In this document: piece by piece, positions 1 through 5,532 of the stretch
How the letters are laid out: each line of letters starts with the position of its first letter
How positions within the stretch are numbered: the first letter of the stretch is position 1
DNA from: DATMBL01 sp050735975
GTDB taxonomy: Bacteria; Desulfobacterota; Binatia; UBA9968
DNA: 9,040 bases
Assembly (NCBI GenBank): GCA_050735975.1
Contig: JBOHVS010000267.1
Coordinates: 1 to 9,040, forward strand
Reading direction: 5' to 3'
Position numbers and translations under genes: made by a program
The notes under the pieces: generated by a model
Seen by the model: only the letters and a program-made list of their open reading frames with translations
Told to the model about the DNA's origin: nothing
Database searches by the model: none

Positions 1-285
1 AAGCTCTAGCCCAGGTGCCTATATGAGCGTAGTGGATTTTGTTGGGTGAAATGAGGTGGCGTAGTGAGCCAAGACAGTCAATTTGAGCTTTGAGTTCTAG
101 GGTCAATTCTGTTGGTGAATGGCACCAGAATAACGGTACTGCTGAGTTGCGCCGCGCTTTTCGCTGGCTTGAATGACTTTTACACGACAATCGCATGGCG
201 GTACTTGCGTCGCTCGTTATAACTTACCGCGGCGACCAACCATTCATTTCGCTGCTATTCACCGCGCTGCCACTTGCTCCTGTAC
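1..285. other. Unassigned sequence downstream of cls
   Basis: No reading frame here resembles a protein family I recognise. The frames that cross 195-461 run antisense into the 3' end of cls and look like shadows of it. A short rightward frame (about 94-219) ends in a basic stretch, but it has no credible start or ribosome binding site. No clear hairpin with a T-tract follows the cls stop, so no terminator is called. Confidence 0.5.
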
Positions 286-1728
286 TCACAGCAACGGCGA
301 AAGGAGCCTTGCAACCGAGTCCCGGAAGCGGATCGCGGTGCCGCGCTTCTGATATGCCTTCGGGTCGAATTCGCTGCAGTGAGCAAGGTCCCGCTCAAAG
401 TCGCCTTCCAGCTCCTTGGCAATCTGCTCGCTATAGAACACCGCATTCAGTTCGTAATTGATGCTGAAGCTGCGGATGTCGATGTTGGCCGAGCCGATCG
501 AGCAGATCTCGGAGTCGATGCTGATCGTCTTGGCGTGCAGGTAGCCTTTTTCATAGAGGAACACGCGCACGCCGGCGGTCACGATGTCCTCGATATAGGT
601 GTTCCCTGCCCAATCGGGGAGCTTGTTGCCCGAGGGTCGGGCGCTCAGCATCAGCTTGACGTCGACTCCCGACAGCGCCGCCGCCCGCAGAGCTTCGGCG
701 ATGGTCGCGTCGGGGATGAAGAAGGGCGATTGGAGATAGACGTGTCGCTGCGCCGAGACGATCATGAAGGAGTAGAGCTGTCTGATCGCCGCCCACTGCG
801 AATCGGGTCCCGACGTCAGGATCTGCACCGGGACATCCCCCTCGGCAGACTCCTTCGTAGGAAAGTATTGGGCGGAGAACAGGTTCTCACCCACGGCGTT
901 ATACCAGTCCACCATGAACACCGCCTGTAGAACCGCCGCGCTCTCTCCCGCAAGCCGCACCTGGGTGTCACGCCAGGAGTCAAATCCTTCTCCGCCGTCG
1001 ATGTGCTCCTGCCCGATATTCATGCCGCCGGTATAGCCGATCGCCCCGTCGATCACAGTGATCTTCCGATGATTGCGATAGCTGATCGTATGCAGACGAT
1101 ACAGGGGCGCTGTGGGCGCGATCCTGACGCCGGACGCCTTCATCTCCCGAAGGTAAGCGTGGCTCAGTTGGGAGGAGCCAATCGGATCATAAAGCAGCCG
1201 CACTTCGACGCCTGCTCTCGCCTTCTCAGTCAGAATTTCCTTCAAGCTCTCGGTGCATGAATCCGCGCGCCAGATGAAGTATTGAAGATGGATGAAGTGC
1301 CGCGCCGCCTTCATGTCCTCAATGAGGCTGGGGTAAAACTCGGCTGCGTCCTGTTGTATCTCCACACGGTTGCGCGTTGTCAGCGCGGAAAGAGAGTTCC
1401 GTCGCACCAGCATCGCCAGCTTTTTGCGGCCAACGCTTTCGCTTTCCAGCCGTGCCAGCTCCGCATCCTGACGGGACAGAATAGGCGACAACAACGGAAG
1501 AGCGTTCGCCTCGAGATCTTGCATCAGGAGCTTGCTCCGTTTGCTGAAAGCCTTGCGGTCTCTGCCGAAGAGAATATAGACCAGCAGTCCGATTCCAGGG
1601 GCGAAGAAGAGAACGAGCATCCACGCCAAGGTCGACTGAGGCCTTCGGTTCTCCGTCACCAGGAACACACTCATCACAAGCGCATAGAGAGCCAGCAAAG
1701 CCGCCAGGATGGTGAAGATATTGCTCAT
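286..1728 (-). CDS. cls: Cardiolipin synthase (two-HKD phospholipase D family)
   Basis: The product (480 aa) should be a membrane-bound cardiolipin synthase, which in its family makes cardiolipin by joining two phosphatidylglycerol molecules and releasing glycerol. Two hydrophobic segments lie at about residues 5-23 and 35-54, followed by the short PLDc_N-type motif around GRDRK (55-59). Two complete HxKx4D catalytic motifs are visible: H220/K222/D227 (NHRKITVIDG) and H398/K400/D405 (YLHAKTISID). Each is followed by the usual glycine-rich turn (GYTGGMN; SIGSANIDIRS). Length is normal for bacterial Cls (about 480 aa). The ATG at 1728 puts the first membrane segment at the N terminus, as expected. 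There is no strong Shine-Dalgarno sequence before it, and I saw no better upstream start. It lies 228 bp downstream of nhaA on the same strand and may be transcribed separately. Family assignment is firm; the exact phospholipid substrate is inferred. Confidence 0.95.
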   Translation of the reverse strand: MSNIFTILAALLALYALVMSVFLVTENRRPQSTLAWMLVLFFAPGIGLLVYILFGRDRKAFSKRSKLLMQDLEANALPLLSPILSRQDAELARLESESVGRKKLAMLVRRNSLSALTTRNRVEIQQDAAEFYPSLIEDMKAARHFIHLQYFIWRADSCTESLKEILTEKARAGVEVRLLYDPIGSSQLSHAYLREMKASGVRIAPTAPLYRLHTISYRNHRKITVIDGAIGYTGGMNIGQEHIDGGEGFDSWRDTQVRLAGESAAVLQAVFMVDWYNAVGENLFSAQYFPTKESAEGDVPVQILTSGPDSQWAAIRQLYSFMIVSAQRHVYLQSPFFIPDATIAEALRAAALSGVDVKLMLSARPSGNKLPDWAGNTYIEDIVTAGVRVFLYEKGYLHAKTISIDSEICSIGSANIDIRSFSINYELNAVFYSEQIAKELEGDFERDLAHCSEFDPKAYQKRGTAIRFRDSVARLLSPLL

Positions 1729-1760
1729 GAGTATTGCATCTTGGCGCCGGGCGCCGTGCT

Positions 1761-1790
1761 ACTATCACAATGGGTTTCGTAGCCTTGCAA
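1761..1790 (-). promoter_or_regulatory. Candidate sigma70-like promoter for cls
   Basis: On the minus strand, TTGCAA (1785-1790, 4/6 to TTGACA) is followed after 18 nt by GATAGT (1761-1766, 4/6 to TATAAT). This lies about 33 nt upstream of the cls ATG. Between the two is a compact palindrome, two GGCGCC blocks separated by one G (1743-1755), which could be an operator or simply GC-rich chance. The match is weak and rests on position and spacing only. Confidence 0.25.
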
Positions 1791-1842
1791 ACTTTCGAAG
1801 GACCCCGCCGCGCGGCACAGCCGGAACCAAAAATCGGGTTTC

Positions 1843-1910
1843 TCGCGCAAAGGCGCAAAGGCCGCAAAGAAAAACGATTCCGAACTTGGCGTTCTTGGCG
1901 TCTTGGCGGG
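1843..1910. repeat. Imperfect palindrome of CGCAAAG-like units
   Basis: The left arm (1843-1869) contains three spaced copies of a CGCAAAG-type unit. The right arm (1885-1910, extending to 1911) contains three copies of CTTGGCG. Aligning the left arm with the reverse complement of the right over 27 positions gives 20 identities, and two of the mismatches would be G-U pairs in RNA. The arms are separated by 15 nt (1870-1884). The element sits in the nhaA-cls spacer, 46 nt past the nhaA stop. It lacks a T-tract, so it is not a classical intrinsic terminator. It looks like a dispersed REP-type repeat. I cannot see other copies in this window. Confidence 0.7.
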
Positions 1911-1956
1911 AGTCGGCCACAGTGAATGACCTCGACCGTCAGAGCGCTTTGCTCGT

Positions 1957-3816
1957 TTACGTCGCCCGATTACCCTCGCCCGAGCCAGAACCTGCGGCCA
2001 ACCAAAGCAGCGCGGTCCCAAGTCCACCCGCGATCAAGGATGCAAGAAAAATCCCGACCTTTGCGGCGGCGAAATCTGACTCATCGGGGAATGCCTTCTG
2101 GGCAATGTAAAGGGACATGGTGAAACCGATGCCGGCGAGCGCTCCGGCGCCGATCATCTGGCGCCATGAATATTCCTCAGGCTTTACGGCGAGGCCCAAC
2201 CGTACGGCGAGCGCAGCGACGAGCACCATGCCGATCGGCTTGCCCACAACCAGTCCGAGCACGATGGCGAAGATGAGCCTCTCGTGTCCTTCCAGCACCG
2301 TGGCGGACCAGGCGAGGCCGGCATTGGCGAGGGCAAACACGGGCAGCACCAAATAACTTGACCACGGCTCGACGGATCGAAGCAGCTTGGAGGCCGGGGA
2401 TTCGATTCGGTCGTGAATTGCATCCAGCGCGCGCAAGGCGGGATCGGAGGGTCCGTGCCGCAGGACCCTCTCGCCCGCTCTGCGCAACTCGTGGCTGATC
2501 ACGGTTTCCGCCTGGGCCATCAACGCCTGCAGGTTCGCCGGCGGTCGTGTCGGGGTCACCGCCGCGACGATCACCCCGGCGAGAGTTGCATGGAGGCCGG
2601 CGCCATGAAGGCAGCCCCATAGAATGATTCCGAGCAGCGCATAGGGTAACGCCGTATAGATGCCGCCGCGATTGAGCATCGCCATCACTCCCGTCACGGC
2701 GACCGAGGCGGCCACATATTGCAGCTCGATGCCGCTGGAATAAAAGACCGCGATAACGGCGATTGCGACGAGATCATCGATGATGACGGCTGCGGTCAGG
2801 AAGATCCGCAGCTCCACCGGCACCCGGCCGCCGAGCAACGCAATCAGGGCGACGGCGAAGGCGGTGTCGGTGGTCGTTGGAATGGCCCATCCTGCGGCGA
2901 GCGGCCCAGGCGGCACGACGAGCAGGTATAAAGATGCGGGGAGGAGCATGCCGCCGGCGGCCGCCGCGAAAGGCAGCGCAGCCACGCGCCGCGTGGACAG
3001 GTGCCCAACTGTGAATTCGCGTTTGATTTCCAGGCCGACGACCAGGAAAAAGATCGTCAGCAGGCCGTCGTTGATCCATTCTCGCAGGGGCAGATGGAAT
3101 GCTGCGTCTCCGGCAGTCCATCCAACCGGCATTTCCCAAAGTGTTTCGAACGCCGGGCCGGCGGGCGAATTGCTCAACACGAGCGCCAGAATGGTCATCG
3201 TCAGCAGCAGCAAGCCGGTGGACGGCGCCCAGCGCGCGAAATCCAGGGCCGCCGTCTGCACGCGGTGGCCGAGCGACCCGAGCATCGCTTCGGCGAGCGT
3301 GCTCTCGTCCCACGGCCCCTCGTAGCGGCGATTGTTGATGAAGAAAGTGGGCGAAACCGAGGCGCCGCTGCGCCGTGCGCTCTCGATGTCTTCCTGCACT
3401 TTCGCCTGGGCGCGGCGCCACGCCTCTTTGTGCGCCCCATCGCGCGACGGCAAGCCGAGCTCTGCCGCCACCGCGTCGAGATCCCCCGGCTTCAGCATCG
3501 CGCCGCGCTTCATCAGCGCGTCGTGCGCCTGCCAGTACTGGCCGGTCGTCTCGTGCGCATACTGCGCCAGTTCGGCGGCGCGCTGCGCATCCTCATTGCC
3601 GGCGAGAGGCCGATGGCGGAAGACATAGCGCATCCGATCGCCGAAGCGGTCGCGCAAATCGGCGATGACTTCGTGCGCGGCGCGGCAGCTCGGACAGTCG
3701 AAGCTGCCGTATTCCACCAGAGTGATGGCGGCGCCCGGCTCGCCCAACGTGTGATCGGGGCGGCTATTCGCCGGCGGATCCAGTCTGCTTATGCGCGTGT
3801 CGCCAGTGTGGTCCAT
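1957..3816 (-). CDS. nhaA: DsbA-like thioredoxin domain fused to NhaA Na+/H+ antiporter
   Basis: This 619-residue protein has two parts. Residues about 20-185 form a DsbA/thioredoxin_4-like domain with active-site C41-P-S-C44 (EYGSFDCPSC) and the cis-proline region SVSPTFFINN (P156). Residues about 195-610 are a full NhaA antiporter, which exchanges cytoplasmic Na+ (or Li+) for external H+. Its hallmarks are present: GLEIKREFTVG (261-271), TTTD with D317, the ion-binding pair IIDD (D347, D348), and the GKPIG lysine K526. These match E. coli D133, D163/D164 and K300. NhaA alone is about 390 aa, so the extra N terminus explains the length. No signal peptide precedes the thioredoxin domain and NhaA N termini are cytoplasmic, so the domain is inferred to lie in the cytoplasm. 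NhaA-thioredoxin fusions are known, but the redox partner is not evident. The ATG at 3816 lacks a good ribosome binding site; a better one precedes an overlapping out-of-frame leader. Confidence 0.95.
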   Translation of the reverse strand: MDHTGDTRISRLDPPANSRPDHTLGEPGAAITLVEYGSFDCPSCRAAHEVIADLRDRFGDRMRYVFRHRPLAGNEDAQRAAELAQYAHETTGQYWQAHDALMKRGAMLKPGDLDAVAAELGLPSRDGAHKEAWRRAQAKVQEDIESARRSGASVSPTFFINNRRYEGPWDESTLAEAMLGSLGHRVQTAALDFARWAPSTGLLLLTMTILALVLSNSPAGPAFETLWEMPVGWTAGDAAFHLPLREWINDGLLTIFFLVVGLEIKREFTVGHLSTRRVAALPFAAAAGGMLLPASLYLLVVPPGPLAAGWAIPTTTDTAFAVALIALLGGRVPVELRIFLTAAVIIDDLVAIAVIAVFYSSGIELQYVAASVAVTGVMAMLNRGGIYTALPYALLGIILWGCLHGAGLHATLAGVIVAAVTPTRPPANLQALMAQAETVISHELRRAGERVLRHGPSDPALRALDAIHDRIESPASKLLRSVEPWSSYLVLPVFALANAGLAWSATVLEGHERLIFAIVLGLVVGKPIGMVLVAALAVRLGLAVKPEEYSWRQMIGAGALAGIGFTMSLYIAQKAFPDESDFAAAKVGIFLASLIAGGLGTALLWLAAGSGSGEGNRAT

Positions 3817-3869
3817 GTGTATGCGGTTCTATTTGTCGCCAAGGATTGGCCGATCCGCGCTTCCATCAT
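3789..3869 (-). CDS. Possible 26-aa leader ORF overlapping the nhaA start
   Basis: Two adjacent ATG codons (3867-3869 and 3864-3866) open a 26-codon frame ending in TAA at 3789-3791. It is out of frame with nhaA and overlaps its first 28 nt. A good Shine-Dalgarno sequence, GAGAGG on the minus strand (3873-3878), lies 3 and 6 nt before these ATGs, whereas the nhaA ATG has none nearby. The peptide starts MMEARIGQSLATN and resembles nothing I know. It could couple translation to nhaA, be a regulatory leader, mark a frameshift at the nhaA 5' end, or be chance. Only the sequence signals support it. Confidence 0.3.
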   Translation of the reverse strand: MMEARIGQSLATNRTAYTWTTLATRA

Positions 3870-3890
3870 TATCCTCTCAGGGTTTGCGTT

Positions 3891-3899
3891 ATTTTACCA
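3891..3899 (-). promoter_or_regulatory. Candidate extended -10 promoter for nhaA
   Basis: The minus strand reads TGGTAAAAT: a TGn extension directly joined to TAAAAT, which is 5/6 to the TATAAT consensus. There is no good -35 hexamer at 15-18 nt, which is tolerable for extended -10 promoters. A start about 7 nt downstream would place the GAGAGG site and the leader ATGs at the very beginning of the transcript and give nhaA a leader of roughly 70 nt. Confidence 0.4.
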
Positions 3900-3960
3900 C
3901 GCATCCAGTTAACCAATCCCGGTGCCCGCTAGAAGTTTAATATTTATCGGGCCATTTTAA

Positions 3961-3989
3961 TTGGCACGGCATCTGGTAGCCTGAATTAT
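3961..3989 (+). promoter_or_regulatory. Weak rightward promoter candidate
   Basis: TTGGCA (3961-3966, 5/6 to TTGACA) is separated by 17 nt from AATTAT (3984-3989, 4/6 to TATAAT). It would transcribe toward the pirin gene, leaving a leader of about 340 nt that contains the palindromic element. The TTGGCACG at 3961-3968 also resembles a sigma54 -24 box, but the matching -12 position reads CTGGT rather than TTGCA, so sigma54 is not favoured. Confidence 0.25.
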
Positions 3990-4169
3990 GTCACTCCTGG
4001 AACCGGCGTCACAAGTAAGGTGGAAGCGCTCGCAGACCGCATCTGAAGCCGCAGCCAATTTGGCACAATGGGATCGCAGTTCGCTGCAACGCAGAGGGGA
4101 TTCGAAGAGCGCCGTCTGACGGTGGGAAGGGCGCCGAATTCCTTTTCCGAACTTCTCGGTCAGGACACG

Positions 4170-4310
4170 AGTACTAGTGTGTCATAACCCGCCGTCCGCC
4201 CTTCGACGAGCTCAGGACGAACGGCTAAGGAACCGAATTTCGACGTGTTGTCGTCCGTTCGTGGTGATCCCGTCGAACCATGAACGGACTTCTAACACAG
4301 TAGTACTAGT
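4170..4310. repeat. Nested palindromic (MITE/REP-like) element
   Basis: Imperfect terminal inverted repeats at 4170-4186 and 4291-4307 match at 14 of 17 positions. The same ends also give a 9-bp direct repeat, AGTACTAGT, at 4170-4178 and 4302-4310, which could be a target duplication. Inside are two palindromic units. One (4194-4224) contains CTTCGACGAGCTCAGGAC. The other (4255-4287) has arms CCGTTCGTGGT and ACCATGAACGG (10 of 11 paired). The two units can also pair with each other through ACGAACGG (4217-4224) and CCGTTCGT (4255-4262). The inner sequence resembles palindromes dispersed in many proteobacterial genomes. No coding capacity is visible, so any movement would need a transposase elsewhere. 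Confidence 0.65.
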
Positions 4311-4324
4311 CTAAGTCTAGAAAC

Positions 4325-4330
4325 GGAGGA
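4325..4330 (+). promoter_or_regulatory. Strong ribosome binding site of the pirin gene
   Basis: GGAGGA lies 4 nt before the ATG at 4335. It is the best Shine-Dalgarno match seen for any full-length gene in this window and fixes the pirin start. Confidence 0.85.
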
Positions 4331-4334
4331 CACA

Positions 4335-5033
4335 ATGATAACCGTGCGCCCAGGCAATCAGCGGGGATTTTCGAAATTTAGCTGGCTCGACAGCCGTCAC
4401 ACCTTCTCGTTCGGCGACTACTATGATCCGCAACATATGGGCTTCAGCGATCTCAGAGTGATCAATGAAGACCGGGTAGATCCCGGCGGAGGGTTCCCAA
4501 CCCACTCGCATCGCGACATGGAAATCATCACCTACGTGCTGGAAGGAGCCCTGGCGCATAAAGACAGCACAGGCACGAGTTCTGTTATCCGGGTCGGTGA
4601 CGTTCAGCGGATGAGCGCCGGAACGGGAATCGGCCACAGCGAGTACAACGCGTCTAAGACTGAGCCGGTGCATTTCCTGCAGATCTGGATTATTCCAAAC
4701 CAGCCTGGCCTGAAACCGGGCTATGAACAGCGCTCGTATGACTTGACCGGGAAGAGCGGGAGCTGGATTCTCGTCGCCGCGCCGGACGCTCGTGACGGAG
4801 CTGTCAAGGTCCATCAACGCGCAGAGCTGTCACTTGCGCTTCTGTCTAAAGGCGAGCAGATAAATTATCCACTAAAGGGCGGGCGCCACGGTTGGCTGCA
4901 GGTGGCGCGCGGAGCCGTCAGTCTTAATGGTATGATGCTTAACGCGGGCGATGGCGCGGCTGTCAGCGAAGAACAGATTCTGGAAGTCGCCGCGATTGAA
5001 GGGGCAGAGATCCTGCTCTTCGATCTTGCCTAG
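4335..5033 (+). CDS. Pirin-family bicupin protein (YhhW-like)
   Basis: This 232-aa protein has the length and sequence of bacterial pirins such as E. coli YhhW. The N-terminal cupin carries the motif PTHSHRDMEIITYVLEGAL and the second box GTGIGHSEYNAS. The metal ligands H57, H59, H101 and E103 are all present at the positions I recall for YhhW. The C-terminal half (about 125-232) is the second, metal-free cupin lobe (AELSLALL; HGWLQVARGAV). Several pirins have quercetin 2,3-dioxygenase activity in vitro, but the natural substrate is generally unknown, so I do not assign an enzyme name. The protein is cytoplasmic, with no signal peptide or membrane segment. It is the only rightward gene here, lies alone between repeat-bearing spacers, and converges on the copper ATPase. 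Family assignment is firm; function is open. Confidence 0.93.
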   Translation: MITVRPGNQRGFSKFSWLDSRHTFSFGDYYDPQHMGFSDLRVINEDRVDPGGGFPTHSHRDMEIITYVLEGALAHKDSTGTSSVIRVGDVQRMSAGTGIGHSEYNASKTEPVHFLQIWIIPNQPGLKPGYEQRSYDLTGKSGSWILVAAPDARDGAVKVHQRAELSLALLSKGEQINYPLKGGRHGWLQVARGAVSLNGMMLNAGDGAAVSEEQILEVAAIEGAEILLFDLA

Positions 5034-5069
5034 AAGGCACACTATCAACGAACTGTCGTGTTCTCTTTC

Positions 5070-5193
5070 ATTGCAAATTTCAAATTGTAAAGTGCAAAAG
5101 TCAAAATGAATAAAACCTTAACAGGTCGAAAACGAGGGACAGTTCCCTGTCGGACATTTTTCAATTTGCAATTTACACTTTGCATTTTGCAAT
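5070..5193. repeat. Long AT-rich imperfect inverted repeat
   Basis: The 39-nt arms 5070-5108 and 5155-5193 match at 31 of 39 positions when one is reverse-complemented. Each arm is built of TTGCAAA, TGTAAA and TGCAAA-like blocks. The 46-nt loop holds two overlapping, mutually exclusive small stems: AGGGA/TCCCT (5135-5139 with 5144-5148) and GACAG/CTGTC (5138-5142 with 5147-5151). The element starts 37 nt after the pirin stop and could end transcripts from either side, though it has no typical GC stem plus T-tract. Its base composition is strikingly more AT-rich than the genes around it. Confidence 0.75.
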
Positions 5194-5411
5194 CCATGAA
5201 TAATGCAGGTTAGGGCTTTGTACCGCGAGTCTTAACACGGGGAGATGAGGCACTTCAATATGAGCAAGACGCCGGGGGAAGATTGCGAGGAAACGCAGGG
5301 CGCACAAAGCAAGGAGCAGGGAGCCACCGGAAGTGCGAATTTCGGATTGCGGATGGCGAATTATTTTCTAATTTCTGACTCCTGAACTCTGCGCTTTGCA
5401 GCTTCGGAAGG

Positions 5412-5435
5412 CTAAGGCTGAGACTAAGGTTGAGC
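5412..5435. repeat. Two tandem copies of a 12-bp unit
   Basis: CTAAGGCTGAGA (5412-5423) is followed directly by CTAAGGTTGAGC (5424-5435), matching at 10 of 12 positions. A short inverted pair, AGGTT and AACCT (5428-5432, 5438-5442), overlaps the second copy. This is a minor repeat with no visible function. Confidence 0.55.
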
Positions 5436-5477
5436 TAAACCTCGGAGTACGTTGGAGCGAGTCGGGCAAGCGCAACG

Positions 5478-5504
5478 CCTGCCTGTGCGTCGCACGCAGA
5501 CAGG
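5478..5504. terminator. GC-rich hairpin after the copper ATPase, possible terminator
   Basis: CCTGCCTGTGCGT (5478-5490) can pair with ACGCAGACAGG (5494-5504) across a CGC loop, with a two-base bulge. It lies 28 nt beyond the copper ATPase stop in the direction of transcription. No T-tract follows on the minus strand. On the plus strand a run of five T (5517-5521) comes 12 nt later. It is therefore a weak terminator candidate in either direction and may just be another palindromic repeat. Confidence 0.3.
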
Positions 5505-5532
5505 AAGCAAATGAGGGTTTTTAGCGGCCTGC

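Larger units (their letters stand above)
3817..4334. other. Divergent spacer between nhaA and the pirin gene
   Basis: This 518-bp stretch holds the nhaA leader and promoter candidate on its left, a weak rightward promoter candidate in the middle, and a nested palindromic element on its right that ends 24 bp before the pirin ATG. A 43-codon rightward frame (3988-4119) is present but lacks a ribosome binding site and any recognisable sequence. I see nothing to assign in 4120-4169. Confidence 0.6.
5034..5532. other. Convergent repeat-rich spacer
   Basis: This 499-bp stretch separates the convergent pirin and copper ATPase stops. It contains a long AT-rich inverted repeat, a tandem 12-mer and a GC-rich hairpin, each listed separately. 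A 46-codon rightward frame (5245-5385) follows GGGGAG, but the spacing is too tight and its sequence looks like translated intergenic repeat, so I do not call a gene. The stretch around 5340-5385 is AT-rich and also looks like decayed intergenic repeat. Confidence 0.65.

Noticed and set aside
94..219. A possible transposase C-terminal remnant (frame ending in a basic stretch near 219)
   Set aside because: The match is only an impression of a basic tail. No catalytic motif, terminal repeats or start are visible.
274..930. A 218-codon rightward frame antisense to cls
   Set aside because: It lies over the HKD-containing cls frame, is Arg/Asp-rich and has no recognisable domain.
3001..3912. A 303-codon rightward frame antisense to nhaA
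   Set aside because: It is a shadow of the GC-rich nhaA gene. Its sequence is Arg/Ala-rich with no family resemblance, while the opposite strand carries all NhaA and thioredoxin motifs.
3961..3980. A sigma54 promoter based on TTGGCACG
   Set aside because: The -24 half fits, but the -12 half reads CTGGT instead of TTGCA.
3988..4119. A 43-codon rightward frame in the nhaA-pirin spacer
   Set aside because: It starts inside a promoter candidate, has no ribosome binding site and resembles no known protein.
5245..5385. A 46-codon rightward frame after the AT-rich inverted repeat
   Set aside because: The GGGGAG is directly against the ATG, and the translated sequence looks like intergenic repeat rather than protein.
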